Below are positions 51,769 to 60,477 of a stretch of DNA of 64,000 bases, one piece after another. Origin of the DNA: an uncultured Flavobacteriales bacterium (GTDB lineage Bacteria > Bacteroidota > Bacteroidia > Flavobacteriales_D > Crocinitomicaceae). Numbering within the stretch: the first letter of the stretch is position 1; each line of letters starts with the position of its first letter. The stretch is from assembly GCA_903935095.1 (NCBI GenBank), contig CAIZQH010000003.1:186001-250000 (forward strand), read 5' to 3'. The translations under genes were made by a program, and so were the position numbers. Under the pieces are notes generated by a model. It was not told the DNA's origin. It searched no databases and was given only the letters and a program-made list of their open reading frames with translations.

Positions 51769-53532
51769 ATGATAACTGCTGAAAGACTTTTTGAAGTCCC
51801 TGATCATCAATTAAAAAATTATCCGAATTCAGCCATGTTTGTGACAAAAACTGCTGGAATTTGGGTTCCGATTTCAACGAGTGACTTCATAGACCGAACG
51901 ATGAATGTTGCACGTGGATTAATATCCATGGGCGTACAAGCTGGTGATCGAATTGCTGTCGCTAGTTCCAATCGGGTCGAATGGAACATTCTAGACATAG
52001 CTGTTCAAAAAACAGGAGCCATACTGGTTCCGCTTTATCCAAATATTTCTGAAAGCGACTACCTATTTATTTTAAATGATTGTGCAGCGAAAATTTGCAT
52101 CGTTTCTAATCAAGAACTTGCTGATAAAATTTCCAATGTTCGTGGAAATGTTACAAGTTTAACCCATTTATTTTCTTTTGATAAGTTGGATTCTGTTCCT
52201 CATTGGTCTTTTATCGAAGAACAAAAAACACATACAGAAGAGGACCAGGTTCATGAACGCATGAAAATGGTAAAAAACGAGGATTTAGTAACTATTATTT
52301 ATACATCTGGAACAACAGGTAACCCTAAAGGAGTTATGCTGTCTCATCAAAATTTATTATCTAACGTTTCCAGTTGCATAGAACCAATTCCCGCCGATAA
52401 TAATTCACGCGTGTTGACCTTCTTGCCTATATGTCACGTTTATGAACGAATGCTTCATTATTTATATATGTACCTCGGATGTTCCATTTATTTTGCGGAA
52501 TCCATGGATACGATTGGGGACAACATCAAGGAAGTTAAACCTGATCTCTTTTCAGCAGTCCCACGATTAATCGAAAAAGTATTTGATAAAATCATGGCAA
52601 AAGGGGAGGAATTAAATGGCATCAAAAAGGCATTGTTTTATTGGGCTTTGAACCTAGCTGAAAACTACGATAATGTTCATGCAAGTGTGTTTTTCAAGTT
52701 TAAATTGGGCATTGCGAGAAAGTTGATTTTCTCCAAATGGCAAGAAGCGTTAGGTGGAAATGTGAAAGCGATTGCTTCAGGTAGTGCTGCCCTTCAACCG
52801 AGATTAGCGCGCATCTTTCTAGCTGCTGACATTCCCATACTTGAAGGATATGGATTAACAGAAACATCTCCCGTAGTGACCGTAAATAATTTTGTTACAG
52901 GCATTAGAATAGGAACGGTAGGCGCATTAATAGAAGGAGTTCAAGTGAAAATTGCTTCGGATGGTGAAATATTAGTTAAAGGACCCAATGTTATGATGGG
53001 ATACTATAATAATGTAGAGGCTACAAATGAAGTGATGGACAGCGAAGGATGGTTCCATACAGGAGATATCGGTGAATTTCAAGAGGGAAAATTCTTAAAA
53101 ATCACGGATCGTAAAAAAGAAATATTTAAAACTTCTGGTGGTAAATACATCGTTCCTCAGGCGATGGAAAATCGATTTAAACAATCGCGCTTTATTGAAC
53201 AAATCATGGTGATTGGTGAAGGAGAGAAATTTCCCGCTGCATTTGTTGTTCCAAACTTCGCCTTTGCGAAAGAATGGGCACATCGTCATGGGCTTCAATT
53301 TGATTCCATGAGCAATGAAGAAATCATTAAAGAAAACGTTTTCATTGATCGTATGAATGAAGAGATTGCTGAAATTAATCAGGTCTTTGGCAATTGGGAA
53401 CAAGTGAAGAAAATTGCTTTACTTCCCGATGAGTTTACGATAAATGGGGGGGAATTAACTCCTACACTCAAATTAAAGAGAAAGAAAATCCTAGAGAAAT
53501 ACCAAGAAGGATATCAGAAAATATTCAGTTAA
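51769..53532 (+). CDS. long-chain acyl-CoA synthetase (AMP-forming)
   Basis: The 587-aa ANL-family enzyme has the ATP-binding P-loop IIYTSGTTGNPKGVMLSH near 178-195, the adenylate loop LEGYGLTETSPVVTVN near 363-378 and the catalytic TGDIGEFQEG and RKKEIFKTSGGKYI near 425-455. It is the FadD/LACS type that charges long fatty acids with CoA, with its last Lys near the end (TPTLKLKRKKIL). It likely feeds the hydratase and dehydrogenase seen at 5152-7082 or phospholipid synthesis. A strong terminator follows. Confidence 0.9.
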   Translation: MITAERLFEVPDHQLKNYPNSAMFVTKTAGIWVPISTSDFIDRTMNVARGLISMGVQAGDRIAVASSNRVEWNILDIAVQKTGAILVPLYPNISESDYLFILNDCAAKICIVSNQELADKISNVRGNVTSLTHLFSFDKLDSVPHWSFIEEQKTHTEEDQVHERMKMVKNEDLVTIIYTSGTTGNPKGVMLSHQNLLSNVSSCIEPIPADNNSRVLTFLPICHVYERMLHYLYMYLGCSIYFAESMDTIGDNIKEVKPDLFSAVPRLIEKVFDKIMAKGEELNGIKKALFYWALNLAENYDNVHASVFFKFKLGIARKLIFSKWQEALGGNVKAIASGSAALQPRLARIFLAADIPILEGYGLTETSPVVTVNNFVTGIRIGTVGALIEGVQVKIASDGEILVKGPNVMMGYYNNVEATNEVMDSEGWFHTGDIGEFQEGKFLKITDRKKEIFKTSGGKYIVPQAMENRFKQSRFIEQIMVIGEGEKFPAAFVVPNFAFAKEWAHRHGLQFDSMSNEEIIKENVFIDRMNEEIAEINQVFGNWEQVKKIALLPDEFTINGGELTPTLKLKRKKILEKYQEGYQKIFS

Positions 53533-53534
53533 CA

Positions 53535-53565
53535 AAAAAGGGCCATCAATTGATGGCCCTTTTTA
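53535..53565. terminator. bidirectional intrinsic terminator
   Basis: A perfect palindrome, with AAAAAGGGCCATCAA on one arm and TTGATGGCCCTTTTT on the other, lies between the stops of the convergent acyl-CoA synthetase gene (plus) and the Cys-rich peptide gene (minus). T-runs follow on both strands. Confidence 0.9.
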
Positions 53566-53583
53566 TTGCTAATCAAATGTAGA

Positions 53584-53796
53584 TTAGTTTGCTTTTTTAG
53601 AACAACAAGAGGATTGTTGAGTTGTCGAACAAGATTTGCCTTGCTGAGATGAACAACAAGCTCCTTTTTTCTTTTTCTTCTTTTTCTTATCGTCGTCTTT
53701 TTTCACTACTTCAGTACCAGTTACTGCAGCGTAAGTTGTTGTTGACATTGATCCAACATATGTGAACAATGCAAGTGCTAAAAATACTTTTTTCAT
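53584..53796 (-). CDS. secreted small Lys-tract, Cys-rich peptide
   Basis: The 70-aa peptide (ATG at 53796, 16 codons inside the open frame, where the signal MKKVFLALALF begins) has a signal that ends near TTTYA. A linker and a run of DDDKKKKKKKK follow. The tail has CC, C and CC over 25 residues, alternating with Ser, Gln and Lys. Five cysteines in this tail fit metal binding or disulfide knots in the periplasm; I do not know the family. It stands alone after psd, beyond a possible -7-like TATATTTA, and ends at the bidirectional terminator. Confidence 0.55.
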   Translation of the reverse strand: MKKVFLALALFTYVGSMSTTTYAAVTGTEVVKKDDDKKKKKKKKGACCSSQQGKSCSTTQQSSCCSKKAN

Positions 53797-53827
53797 AATG
53801 ATAAATTTTATACTGTAAATATACGAA

Positions 53828-54490
53828 TTAATTGATTTCTCCAATGCGCGTTAATTTTGCCTTCACCACATCGCCAATGGAAACATCAATTTTTGTGCCT
53901 AATGGTAAAAATAAGTCAATTCTTGAACCAAATTTAATAAAGCCAAATTCTTGACCAACTTCGACGTACTGTCCTTCCGTTGGGTAATAACATATTCTGC
54001 GCGCTACAGCTCCAGCAACCTGACGAAATAATACTTCTTTTCCCGTTTCATGTTCAACCACAAATGTACTTCGTTCATTATCCGTGCTGCTTTTTGGATG
54101 CCAAGCCACAAGAAATAGTCCTGGATGGTACTTGATGTATTTTACCATCCCTTTTATTGGGTGATAATTTGCATGAACATTTAATGGGGACATGAAAATG
54201 GAAATTTGAATGCGTCGGTCATGAAAATACTCCGTTTCTGTAGTTTCTTCAATCACTACTACTTTTCCATCTGCTGGACACATAATGTCCGTTGAAGCGC
54301 CGAGACATGTTCGATGAGGTACTCGGAAAAATTGAACAACAAGTCCAAGTAAAACAAAAAATCCAACTTGTAGTATCCAATAAATAATGGGACAACAGCA
54401 ACCTAAAAAATAATATGCCAGCGTACTTAAAACTATGGTGAAGAACGCGCTCCACAACATAATATTTTTACCTTCTCTGTGTAATGTCAT
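53828..54490 (-). CDS. psd: phosphatidylserine decarboxylase
   Basis: Psd turns phosphatidylserine into phosphatidylethanolamine. The 220-aa protein has two N-terminal membrane segments (residues 11-55), MCPADGKVVVIEET near 69-82, FMSPLNVHANYHPIKG near 97-112 and the self-cleavage site in FGSRIDLFLP near 187 (GSx, giving the pyruvoyl group). It is the short, archaeal-like Psd type of Bacteroidota. It starts 3 bases after cdsA, so the two phospholipid enzymes are co-translated. Confidence 0.92.
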   Translation of the reverse strand: MTLHREGKNIMLWSAFFTIVLSTLAYYFLGCCCPIIYWILQVGFFVLLGLVVQFFRVPHRTCLGASTDIMCPADGKVVVIEETTETEYFHDRRIQISIFMSPLNVHANYHPIKGMVKYIKYHPGLFLVAWHPKSSTDNERSTFVVEHETGKEVLFRQVAGAVARRICYYPTEGQYVEVGQEFGFIKFGSRIDLFLPLGTKIDVSIGDVVKAKLTRIGEIN

Positions 54491-54493
54491 AGC

Positions 54494-55315
54494 TTACCAA
54501 AATAAATAAATCATCGACCAGCAATAAAAAAACGGAATCGCAAATAATGCCGCATCGAATCGGTCTAATATGCCACCATGTCCGGGCAATATACTTCCTG
54601 AATCTTTTATGTTTAAACTTCGTTTGAATAGGGACTCCAATAAATCGCCAAAAATAGCACAAGGGGCAATGATGATGGCGGAAACAATCCAAAACAAAGT
54701 CTCACCCTCATTAACGTAGGTTCCAATGATGTACCCCAATATCAAGGTAAATAGAACACCACCAATCGTTCCTTCCCACGTTTTTTTTGGTGAAATTCGT
54801 TCGAATAACGTGTGTTTTCCAAATAGTCGGCCGCTGAAATAGGCAAAGCTGTCATTGGTCCAAATTAATAGAAACATTCCCACAACATGTGGTAGGTAGG
54901 ATGTATTCCTTAAACTTAAGTCAATGCTCAAATAGAATGGGATTACCACGTATACGATGCCAAAAACAAGTACAGAAATATTGATTAATGGATGTTCCTT
55001 TTTTGCCCATAATTCGTTCAGAATCAGGGTAAAAAATAAGGGGAAAAGGATCGTGATGACAATGATGGGGAGATTAGATAAACTCAATCCAATCAACAAT
55101 AGGTAAATAAAACATCCAATAAATATGCCTATTTCAGAACTAACCTCTACAACGGGATGATTCTTAAATAAGCGATAGAATTCAGCAAGTCCTAGTACCA
55201 TGAAAACCGAGAAAACGGCAATTTGAGCATAGGGATGCCAAAGAATTGAACCAATGACAACAGTGCCAAAGATTGCTCCAGTAATGCTTCTTAATGCTAA
55301 ATTACTTAAAGGCAT
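54494..55315 (-). CDS. cdsA: phosphatidate cytidylyltransferase
   Basis: CdsA makes CDP-diacylglycerol from phosphatidate and CTP. The 273-aa membrane protein has about eight spans and the family signature FGDLLESLFKR plus LPGHGGILDRFDAALFAIP near 241-259. KKTWEGTIGG near 174-183 is also typical. It overlaps the DUF2007 gene by 14 bases and lies 3 bases before psd. The order rsfS-ftsH-DUF2007-cdsA-psd is familiar in Flavobacteriia. Confidence 0.93.
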   Translation of the reverse strand: MPLSNLALRSITGAIFGTVVIGSILWHPYAQIAVFSVFMVLGLAEFYRLFKNHPVVEVSSEIGIFIGCFIYLLLIGLSLSNLPIIVITILFPLFFTLILNELWAKKEHPLINISVLVFGIVYVVIPFYLSIDLSLRNTSYLPHVVGMFLLIWTNDSFAYFSGRLFGKHTLFERISPKKTWEGTIGGVLFTLILGYIIGTYVNEGETLFWIVSAIIIAPCAIFGDLLESLFKRSLNIKDSGSILPGHGGILDRFDAALFAIPFFYCWSMIYLFW

Positions 55316-55502
55316 CCGTTAATCGTTTTTTCGCATCGTTTTCGAACTCCGAAGTTACGTATATTTCATAACTACCGAAATTGTTGAACATCGAATCCAT
55401 GGTATTCCTTTCTTGAAATGGAATATCTTCGTCAGAGAGGATCAATTTCGCTTGAACGAATAAATACGGCTCACGGGTTTTGAAAACGAGTATTTTATCC
55501 AA
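55302..55502 (-). CDS. DUF2007 signal-transducing-like protein
   Basis: The 66-aa protein fits DUF2007: ILVFKTREPYLFVQAKLILSDEDIPFQERN followed by a short acidic stretch and EIYVTSEFENDAKKRL (a ferredoxin-like beta-alpha-beta). It lies one base after ftsH and overlaps cdsA by 14 bases, so it is co-translated with the membrane-lipid genes. Function is unknown; a small regulatory or ligand-binding role is likely. Confidence 0.75.
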   Translation of the reverse strand: MDKILVFKTREPYLFVQAKLILSDEDIPFQERNTMDSMFNNFGSYEIYVTSEFENDAKKRLTDAFK

Positions 55503-55503
55503 A

Positions 55504-57597
55504 CTATTTCGTTTCCGTTTCGTCGATTGAATCTCCTTTAGGCTCCTCCTTCACTTCATTCTCGCTCTGAACCTCGCTCTCACTCTGCACTACGCTCTCA
55601 CTCTCATTCTCGCTCTCACTCTGTACTACGCTCTCACTCTCACTCTCACTCTCACTTTCGCTCTCGCTCTTCAACTCTATGTCTACCAATTCATCGCTTT
55701 CCCATTGACGTTTGCCAAATATTCGCTCTAAATCTTCTTTAAATATCACCTCCGTTGTTAATAATTGCTCTGCGAGTTCCGTCAACTTGTCTTGATTTTC
55801 AGCAAGTACTTGAAGTGCACGTTGGTATTGACCCTCCACTAATTTAGAAACTTCTTCATCAATGATGCGAGCGGTATCTTCTGAGTATGGTTTAGTAAAG
55901 GAATCTCGCCCTTGTGAATCGTAAAAGGAAATATTTCCGACACGCTCATTCAAACCGTAGATAGATACCATCGCATAGGCTTGTTTCGTTACTTTTTCTA
56001 AGTCACTTAATGCACCAGTACTAATTTTTCCAAAAGTCAACTGCTCAGCTGCCCGCCCACCTAAAGCGGAACACATTTGATCTAAAATTTGTTCTGTTGT
56101 TGTAATGCTGCGTTCCTCAGGTAAATACCAAGCGGCCCCTAAGGATTGCCCACGAGGTACAATAGTCACCTTTACCAATGGGTGTGCGTATTGCAACATC
56201 CATGAAATGGTTGCATGTCCAGCTTCATGGAACGCTATCGATTTTTTCTCGACTTTAGTAATGATTTTATTCTTTTTCTCGAGTCCACCAACGATGCGGT
56301 CAACAGCGTCTAAGAAATCTTGCTTTTCAACATGTTTTTTATTGTGACGCGCAGCTATTAACGCAGCCTCGTTGCACAAATTAGCGATATCTGCACCAGA
56401 GAAACCAGGTGTTTGTTTCGCTAAGAAATCAATGTCTAACCCTTCTACTAATTTCAATGGCTTTAAGTGAACTTGGAAGATTTCTTTTCGCTCATTCAAG
56501 TCAGGCATGTCTACGTAAATCTGACGATCAAAGCGTCCTGCACGCATTAAAGCGGCATCTAAAACATCCGCGCGATTTGTTGCAGCTAAAATGATCACAC
56601 CTGAATTCGTCCCGAATCCATCCATCTCTGTCAATAATTGATTCAAGGTGTTTTCACGCTCGTCATTGGAATTAAATCCATTGTTCTTGCCACGTGCACG
56701 TCCAATCGCATCAATCTCATCGATAAAGATAATCGATGGTGCTTTTTCCTTTGCTTGACGGAATAAATCACGTACCCTTGACGCACCAACCCCGACAAAC
56801 ATTTCGACAAAGTCGGAACCCGATAAGGAGAAGAATGGAACTTTTGCCTCACCTGCAACGGCTTTGGCAAGAAGGGTTTTCCCTGTTCCTGGAGGACCAA
56901 CCAACAAGGCACCTTTCGGTATTTTTGCACCTAATTCTGTGTATTTTTTTGGGTTTTTCAAAAACTCAACTATTTCCACGATTTCTTCTTTCGCACCTAC
57001 TAGTCCAGCAACATCCTTAAACGTTACATTCGTAGATTTTCCTTTGTCGTATACTTGAGCACGAGATTTTCCGATATTGAAGATTTGACCTCCGCCACCA
57101 CCAGCTCCGCCACCACCTGACATTCGGCGCATCACAAACATCCAAATAATGATGATGATGATAAACGGCAACAAATAGCCTAAAATATCTCCAAGGTAAT
57201 TTACTTCTGTGTCATTTTGATAGTCATGGTAACCACGGTCATCCAATGCTTTTTCAAAATTCGTAGGACTCCCAATATTTTCAAGTTCAAAAGTGACCGA
57301 GGTAGGTTTTCCTTTTCCCGCTTTTAACATCTTTTTCATGTTCGGAAAATCAAGTTTGTTCGTCTCATTGACGTATTTAACTCCTTGATTTTTCAATTGA
57401 AACTCAGCCTTTGACTGATTGATGATTTTGACGTTTTTAATACCTTTGATATCTACCAATTCCATCAAAGTCTCTTTGTACTTGATGGTGGCAGCCGGTG
57501 TTGTATTCATAAAAATATTGAAGGAAATCAAAGCGATTCCTAAGGCCGCATAGATCCAATAAATGGAAAACGGACTTTTCTTTTTTTCTTCTGACAT
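55504..57597 (-). CDS. ftsH: ATP-dependent zinc metalloprotease FtsH
   Basis: FtsH degrades membrane and short-lived cytosolic proteins. The 697-aa protein has a membrane helix near 12-28, a periplasmic domain to about 135 and a second helix ([14 protein letters not shown]). The AAA+ module has Walker A GPPGTGKT near 235-242, Walker [10 protein letters not shown] near 293 and the SRH near 340. The zinc site is HEAGH near 457. The last 50 residues are a low-complexity Ser-Glu tail with a VVQSESE unit repeated, unlike the usual FtsH end. It is in the rsfS-ftsH-DUF2007-cdsA-psd run. Confidence 0.95.
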   Translation of the reverse strand: MSEEKKKSPFSIYWIYAALGIALISFNIFMNTTPAATIKYKETLMELVDIKGIKNVKIINQSKAEFQLKNQGVKYVNETNKLDFPNMKKMLKAGKGKPTSVTFELENIGSPTNFEKALDDRGYHDYQNDTEVNYLGDILGYLLPFIIIIIIWMFVMRRMSGGGGAGGGGGQIFNIGKSRAQVYDKGKSTNVTFKDVAGLVGAKEEIVEIVEFLKNPKKYTELGAKIPKGALLVGPPGTGKTLLAKAVAGEAKVPFFSLSGSDFVEMFVGVGASRVRDLFRQAKEKAPSIIFIDEIDAIGRARGKNNGFNSNDERENTLNQLLTEMDGFGTNSGVIILAATNRADVLDAALMRAGRFDRQIYVDMPDLNERKEIFQVHLKPLKLVEGLDIDFLAKQTPGFSGADIANLCNEAALIAARHNKKHVEKQDFLDAVDRIVGGLEKKNKIITKVEKKSIAFHEAGHATISWMLQYAHPLVKVTIVPRGQSLGAAWYLPEERSITTTEQILDQMCSALGGRAAEQLTFGKISTGALSDLEKVTKQAYAMVSIYGLNERVGNISFYDSQGRDSFTKPYSEDTARIIDEEVSKLVEGQYQRALQVLAENQDKLTELAEQLLTTEVIFKEDLERIFGKRQWESDELVDIELKSESESESESESESVVQSESENESESVVQSESEVQSENEVKEEPKGDSIDETETK
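55552..55671 (-). repeat. hexamer repeats coding a Ser-Glu tail of FtsH
   Basis: The minus strand repeats GAGAGT/GAGAGC-type hexamers (Ser-Glu), purest at 55630-55671, and the longer VVQSESE-coding unit occurs twice. Simple repeats of this kind can gain or lose units by slippage in frame, so tail length probably varies between strains. Confidence 0.8.
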
Positions 57598-57611
57598 AAT
57601 CTAGTTCCTAA

Positions 57612-57986
57612 TTATAAATTCGGGATATCTGTACGAACAGCATCTGACCATAAATCCTCAATTTCAAAAAAGGATCTCGCGTCTTTGTAAAAAATGTGTC
57701 CAACAACATTAATGTAATCTAATAAAACCCATTCACTATTCGTTTTTCCTTCAATGTGCCAAGGTTTTTCTTTTAACTCTTTTCTTGTAAAACGTGTCAC
57801 GGCATTTGAAATACCATCAACATGTGTGCTCGACTCACCACTACAAATCACAAAAAAATCGCACACAGCTCCCGGTAACTGCCTTAAATCCAACACCGAA
57901 ATATCTTTGGCTTTGTTATCTTGCATGCCTTCAACAATAGCCTGGCATAATTGTTCTGATTCTGTAATTCCGGTCTTTTTTCGCAT
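57612..57986 (-). CDS. rsfS: ribosome silencing factor RsfS
   Basis: RsfS binds uL14 and blocks subunit joining in starvation. The 124-aa protein carries the family core DISVLDLRQLPGAVCDFFVICSG, then SSTHVDGISNAVTRF and SEWVLLDYINVVGHIFYKDARSFFEIEDLW. It is the first gene of the ftsH-psd run, facing birA. A TTTG-like box (AATATTTG) lies only 2 nt before the ATG. Length (124 aa) is standard. Confidence 0.92.
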   Translation of the reverse strand: MRKKTGITESEQLCQAIVEGMQDNKAKDISVLDLRQLPGAVCDFFVICSGESSTHVDGISNAVTRFTRKELKEKPWHIEGKTNSEWVLLDYINVVGHIFYKDARSFFEIEDLWSDAVRTDIPNL

Positions 57987-58048
57987 TTCAAATATTTAAT
58001 ACAAAACTACGTGATAAATTTTAATTTTACTGTTCCTTAAACGCTGAG

Positions 58049-58783
58049 ATGACAACGATTGGAAAAGAAATATATCACCTTGATTGTGTAGACTCTACCA
58101 ACAATTTTGCTGCCAAATTAATTAACGACCATATTTGTCAAAATGGTTCGGTAATATTGGCAGATGAGCAAACTGCTGGTAAAGGACAAATGGGAAACAC
58201 CTGGGAATCAACACATTCCTACAATCTGCTTTGTTCGATAGTATGGAAGCCCGACAATCTGTCAGTTAGTGAACAAAGCAAGATTAGTTGGATGGTCTGC
58301 TTAGCACTTCACAAACTACTTTTGCGCTTTGGAATCGATTCCACCATCAAGTGGCCCAATGATGTCTATGTTGGAACACAAAAGATTGCGGGTATTCTCA
58401 TTGAAAATCAACTGGAAGGAAAGCAAATTTCTTGGGTGATTGCTGGAATAGGATTAAATGTGAATCAATGTCAATTTGAAAGTCCAAACGCTACAAGTAT
58501 AAACCTTCAACTTGGCAGGAGTATTCAAGTAAAAACAGTATTGAACGAATTAATCGCTATTTTAAATGGATATATTCAACAATGGGATAGAATAGAATCA
58601 ACTTTTAAAACGACTTTCGAATCTCTTTTATTCTTGAAAGATGAGCTTGCAGTATATACGGATTCAATGGGCGAATTTGAAGGAAAAATAATCGGTGTGG
58701 AAGAAGATGGACGCCTATCGATTGCAGTACACGGAGAAAACAGAAGTTATGCTTTGAAGGAGGTTCAGTTTTTATCAAAATGA
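58049..58783 (+). CDS. birA: biotin--[acetyl-CoA-carboxylase] ligase
   Basis: BirA attaches biotin to the carboxyl carrier protein. The 244-aa protein has the ligase domain: YHLDCVDSTNNFA, ADEQTAGKGQMGNTW near 45-59 (the GRG-like adenylate loop, here GKG), IKWPNDVYVGTQKIAGILIE near 108-127 and a short C-terminal SH3-like domain. It lacks the N-terminal helix-turn-helix of E. coli BirA, so it is the non-repressor type. It faces rsfS and overlaps the convergent SRPBCC gene by 19 bases. Confidence 0.92.
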   Translation: MTTIGKEIYHLDCVDSTNNFAAKLINDHICQNGSVILADEQTAGKGQMGNTWESTHSYNLLCSIVWKPDNLSVSEQSKISWMVCLALHKLLLRFGIDSTIKWPNDVYVGTQKIAGILIENQLEGKQISWVIAGIGLNVNQCQFESPNATSINLQLGRSIQVKTVLNELIAILNGYIQQWDRIESTFKTTFESLLFLKDELAVYTDSMGEFEGKIIGVEEDGRLSIAVHGENRSYALKEVQFLSK

Positions 58784-59166
58784 GCTTTCAACTGAAAACT
58801 CATTTGTTCGAATAATGATTTTAACGGCTTTTCGACAAGCATTTTCATAAATCCAGAAATCTCGCCATCAAAAAGCACATGTCCCTGGCATTGATCCCTC
58901 TCCTCACGAAGTTCGATGCTTAAGGTAAATGGAAATGGACTCTCCTCACCAGAGCGGTAGCGAACGCTTTGGACATCTTGTTGGTCAAAAAGTAAATTAA
59001 TTACTATCCCACCTTGTGCTTTAAAGCTACATTGCTGTTCATCAGCACTAAAGTTTGATACTTTTTCCTGAGGAAGTAAAAAAATTAAATTGCGTGGATC
59101 AGAGAGAAAAGCCCGCACATCTGATAACGATGCATCAATTTGTGTCGTAGCGCTTTGTATGATCAT
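58765..59166 (-). CDS. SRPBCC-like ligand-binding protein
   Basis: The 133-aa protein has the START/SRPBCC pattern: IDASLSDVRAFLSDPRNLIFLLP near 11-33 with its helix, then a sheet with SFKAQGGIVINLLF and HVLFDGEISGFMKMLVEKPLKSLFEQM, the long last helix. Such proteins bind hydrophobic ligands in a cavity; the ligand is unknown. It lies 7 bases after pyrE in the same direction, an arrangement common in Bacteroidota. Confidence 0.75.
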   Translation of the reverse strand: MIIQSATTQIDASLSDVRAFLSDPRNLIFLLPQEKVSNFSADEQQCSFKAQGGIVINLLFDQQDVQSVRYRSGEESPFPFTLSIELREERDQCQGHVLFDGEISGFMKMLVEKPLKSLFEQMSFQLKAHFDKN

Positions 59167-59173
59167 AATTGAA

Positions 59174-59815
59174 TTATTGATTCCAAGTACTCGGATTCAC
59201 CCGCCATTCATGCAAGGTGTTTAAATCTCCATCGTTGATGTAATTCGTTTTGACAGCGACATCAATTAGCGTTGCGTAATCAGTAATTGTTTCGAAAGGA
59301 CAACCTGCTTCTTGAAATCCTTGGTCAGCAAGAGAAAATCCATAAGTAAACGTGGCAAGCAAGCCTTTCACTACTAGCCCACCTTGTCTCAATGCTTCAA
59401 CAGCTTTCAAACTACTTCCGCCAGTAGAAATTAAATCTTCAATGACAATCACTTTTTGTCCAGGTTCGTATGCCCCTTCAATTAAATTCTCCATTCCATG
59501 ACCCTTTGCTGCGGAACGAACATAAATGAATGGCAAGCCTAATTCTTGCGCCACTAAAGCACCTTGTGCGATTCCTCCGGTTGCTACTCCAGCAATGACA
59601 TCTGGTTTCCCATACACATCGAGAATCAATTGTGCATATGCTTGACGAATGTGTGTGCGAACCTCTGGAAAGCTCAACGTTACTCGATTGTCACAATAAA
59701 TTGGAGACTTCCAGCCGGAAGCCCAAGTAAATGGTTTATTCGGTTGTAAACGAACAGCCTTCGTTTTCAATAATAATTCTGCTACCTTTAGCGCTTGTTC
59801 TTGATTTGATGCCAT
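59174..59815 (-). CDS. pyrE: orotate phosphoribosyltransferase
   Basis: PyrE makes OMP from orotate and PRPP in pyrimidine synthesis. The 213-aa protein (ATG at 59815; the upstream 8 codons add nothing recognisable) has the PRPP loop VIVIEDLISTGGSSLKAVEAL near 121-141, the flexible YVRSAAKGHGMENLIEG near 97-113 and WKSPIYCDNRVTLSFP near 38-53. It is coupled to the SRPBCC gene. The -7 box TATTTTTG ends 4 nt before the ATG, so the mRNA is likely leaderless. It is divergent from the Nudix gene with only 22 bases between starts. Confidence 0.94.
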   Translation of the reverse strand: MASNQEQALKVAELLLKTKAVRLQPNKPFTWASGWKSPIYCDNRVTLSFPEVRTHIRQAYAQLILDVYGKPDVIAGVATGGIAQGALVAQELGLPFIYVRSAAKGHGMENLIEGAYEPGQKVIVIEDLISTGGSSLKAVEALRQGGLVVKGLLATFTYGFSLADQGFQEAGCPFETITDYATLIDVAVKTNYINDGDLNTLHEWRVNPSTWNQ

Positions 59816-59819
59816 GCCG

Positions 59820-59827
59820 CAAAAATA
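59820..59827 (-). promoter_or_regulatory. -7 promoter box for pyrE
   Basis: The minus strand reads TATTTTTG, then CGGC, then ATG at 59815. It lies inside the 22-base gap to the divergent Nudix gene, so the two promoters must overlap. Confidence 0.5.
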
Positions 59828-59837
59828 TAAAGTTTTC

Positions 59838-60416
59838 ATGGATAAGCACGTAATTCATTTTACTTCTGTCCCAATTCCTGATATTGAAATTGTTGAAAAT
59901 GCGATGCCATTGAACATTTCTTCCTTACTTGGGATTTTAAAAAACCAAGAAATCCAAGCCGTAAATCCCCATCCAAAGTCGGAATTAAAAACATTTTTTA
60001 AACAATTTAACAAGATAAAAACGGCTGGCGGACTCGTTTATCATCCAGAGAGCGAATCTTATTTGTGGATTAAAAGACTTGGACTTTGGGATCTTCCAAA
60101 AGGAAAAATCGAACAAGGAGAAAGTTCAAAGGATGCCGCAATTCGGGAAATAACGGAGGAATGCGGCCTAACCGGAATTCTACAGTTAAAGCACAGAATT
60201 TGCTCAACGTATCATGCCTATGAGTTCAGAAACAAATCCATTCTAAAGAAAAACAATTGGTATTACTTGGAATATCAAGGTGATTTAATCACGAAACCAC
60301 AATTGGAAGAAAACATCACGGAAGCACAATGGATGAAGAAAGATGAAATTGAAAATTGCTTGAAACAAACGTATCCCTCCATAGAAGAAGTAATTTTTCG
60401 TGCATTTGAATCCTAA
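59838..60416 (+). CDS. Nudix hydrolase
   Basis: The 192-aa protein (ATG at 59838; an upstream ATG at 59814 overlaps pyrE) has an N-terminal 60-residue part (HVIHFTSVPIPDIE) and then a Nudix domain. GLVYHPESESYLWIKRLGLWDLPKG leads into the Nudix box GKIEQGESSKDAAIREITEECG (written in overlapping pieces: GKIEQGESSKD and REITEECG) near 93-114. The box has all Glu and Arg metal-binding positions. It cleaves a nucleoside-diphosphate-linked compound; the type resembles Flavobacteriia Nudix proteins near pyrE, with unknown substrate. Confidence 0.85.
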   Translation: MDKHVIHFTSVPIPDIEIVENAMPLNISSLLGILKNQEIQAVNPHPKSELKTFFKQFNKIKTAGGLVYHPESESYLWIKRLGLWDLPKGKIEQGESSKDAAIREITEECGLTGILQLKHRICSTYHAYEFRNKSILKKNNWYYLEYQGDLITKPQLEENITEAQWMKKDEIENCLKQTYPSIEEVIFRAFES

Positions 60417-60477
60417 TTTTATGTTAAATTTGATTTACAAATGAAAATTCAAATTACCATTGTAAAAAATTAAGCTC

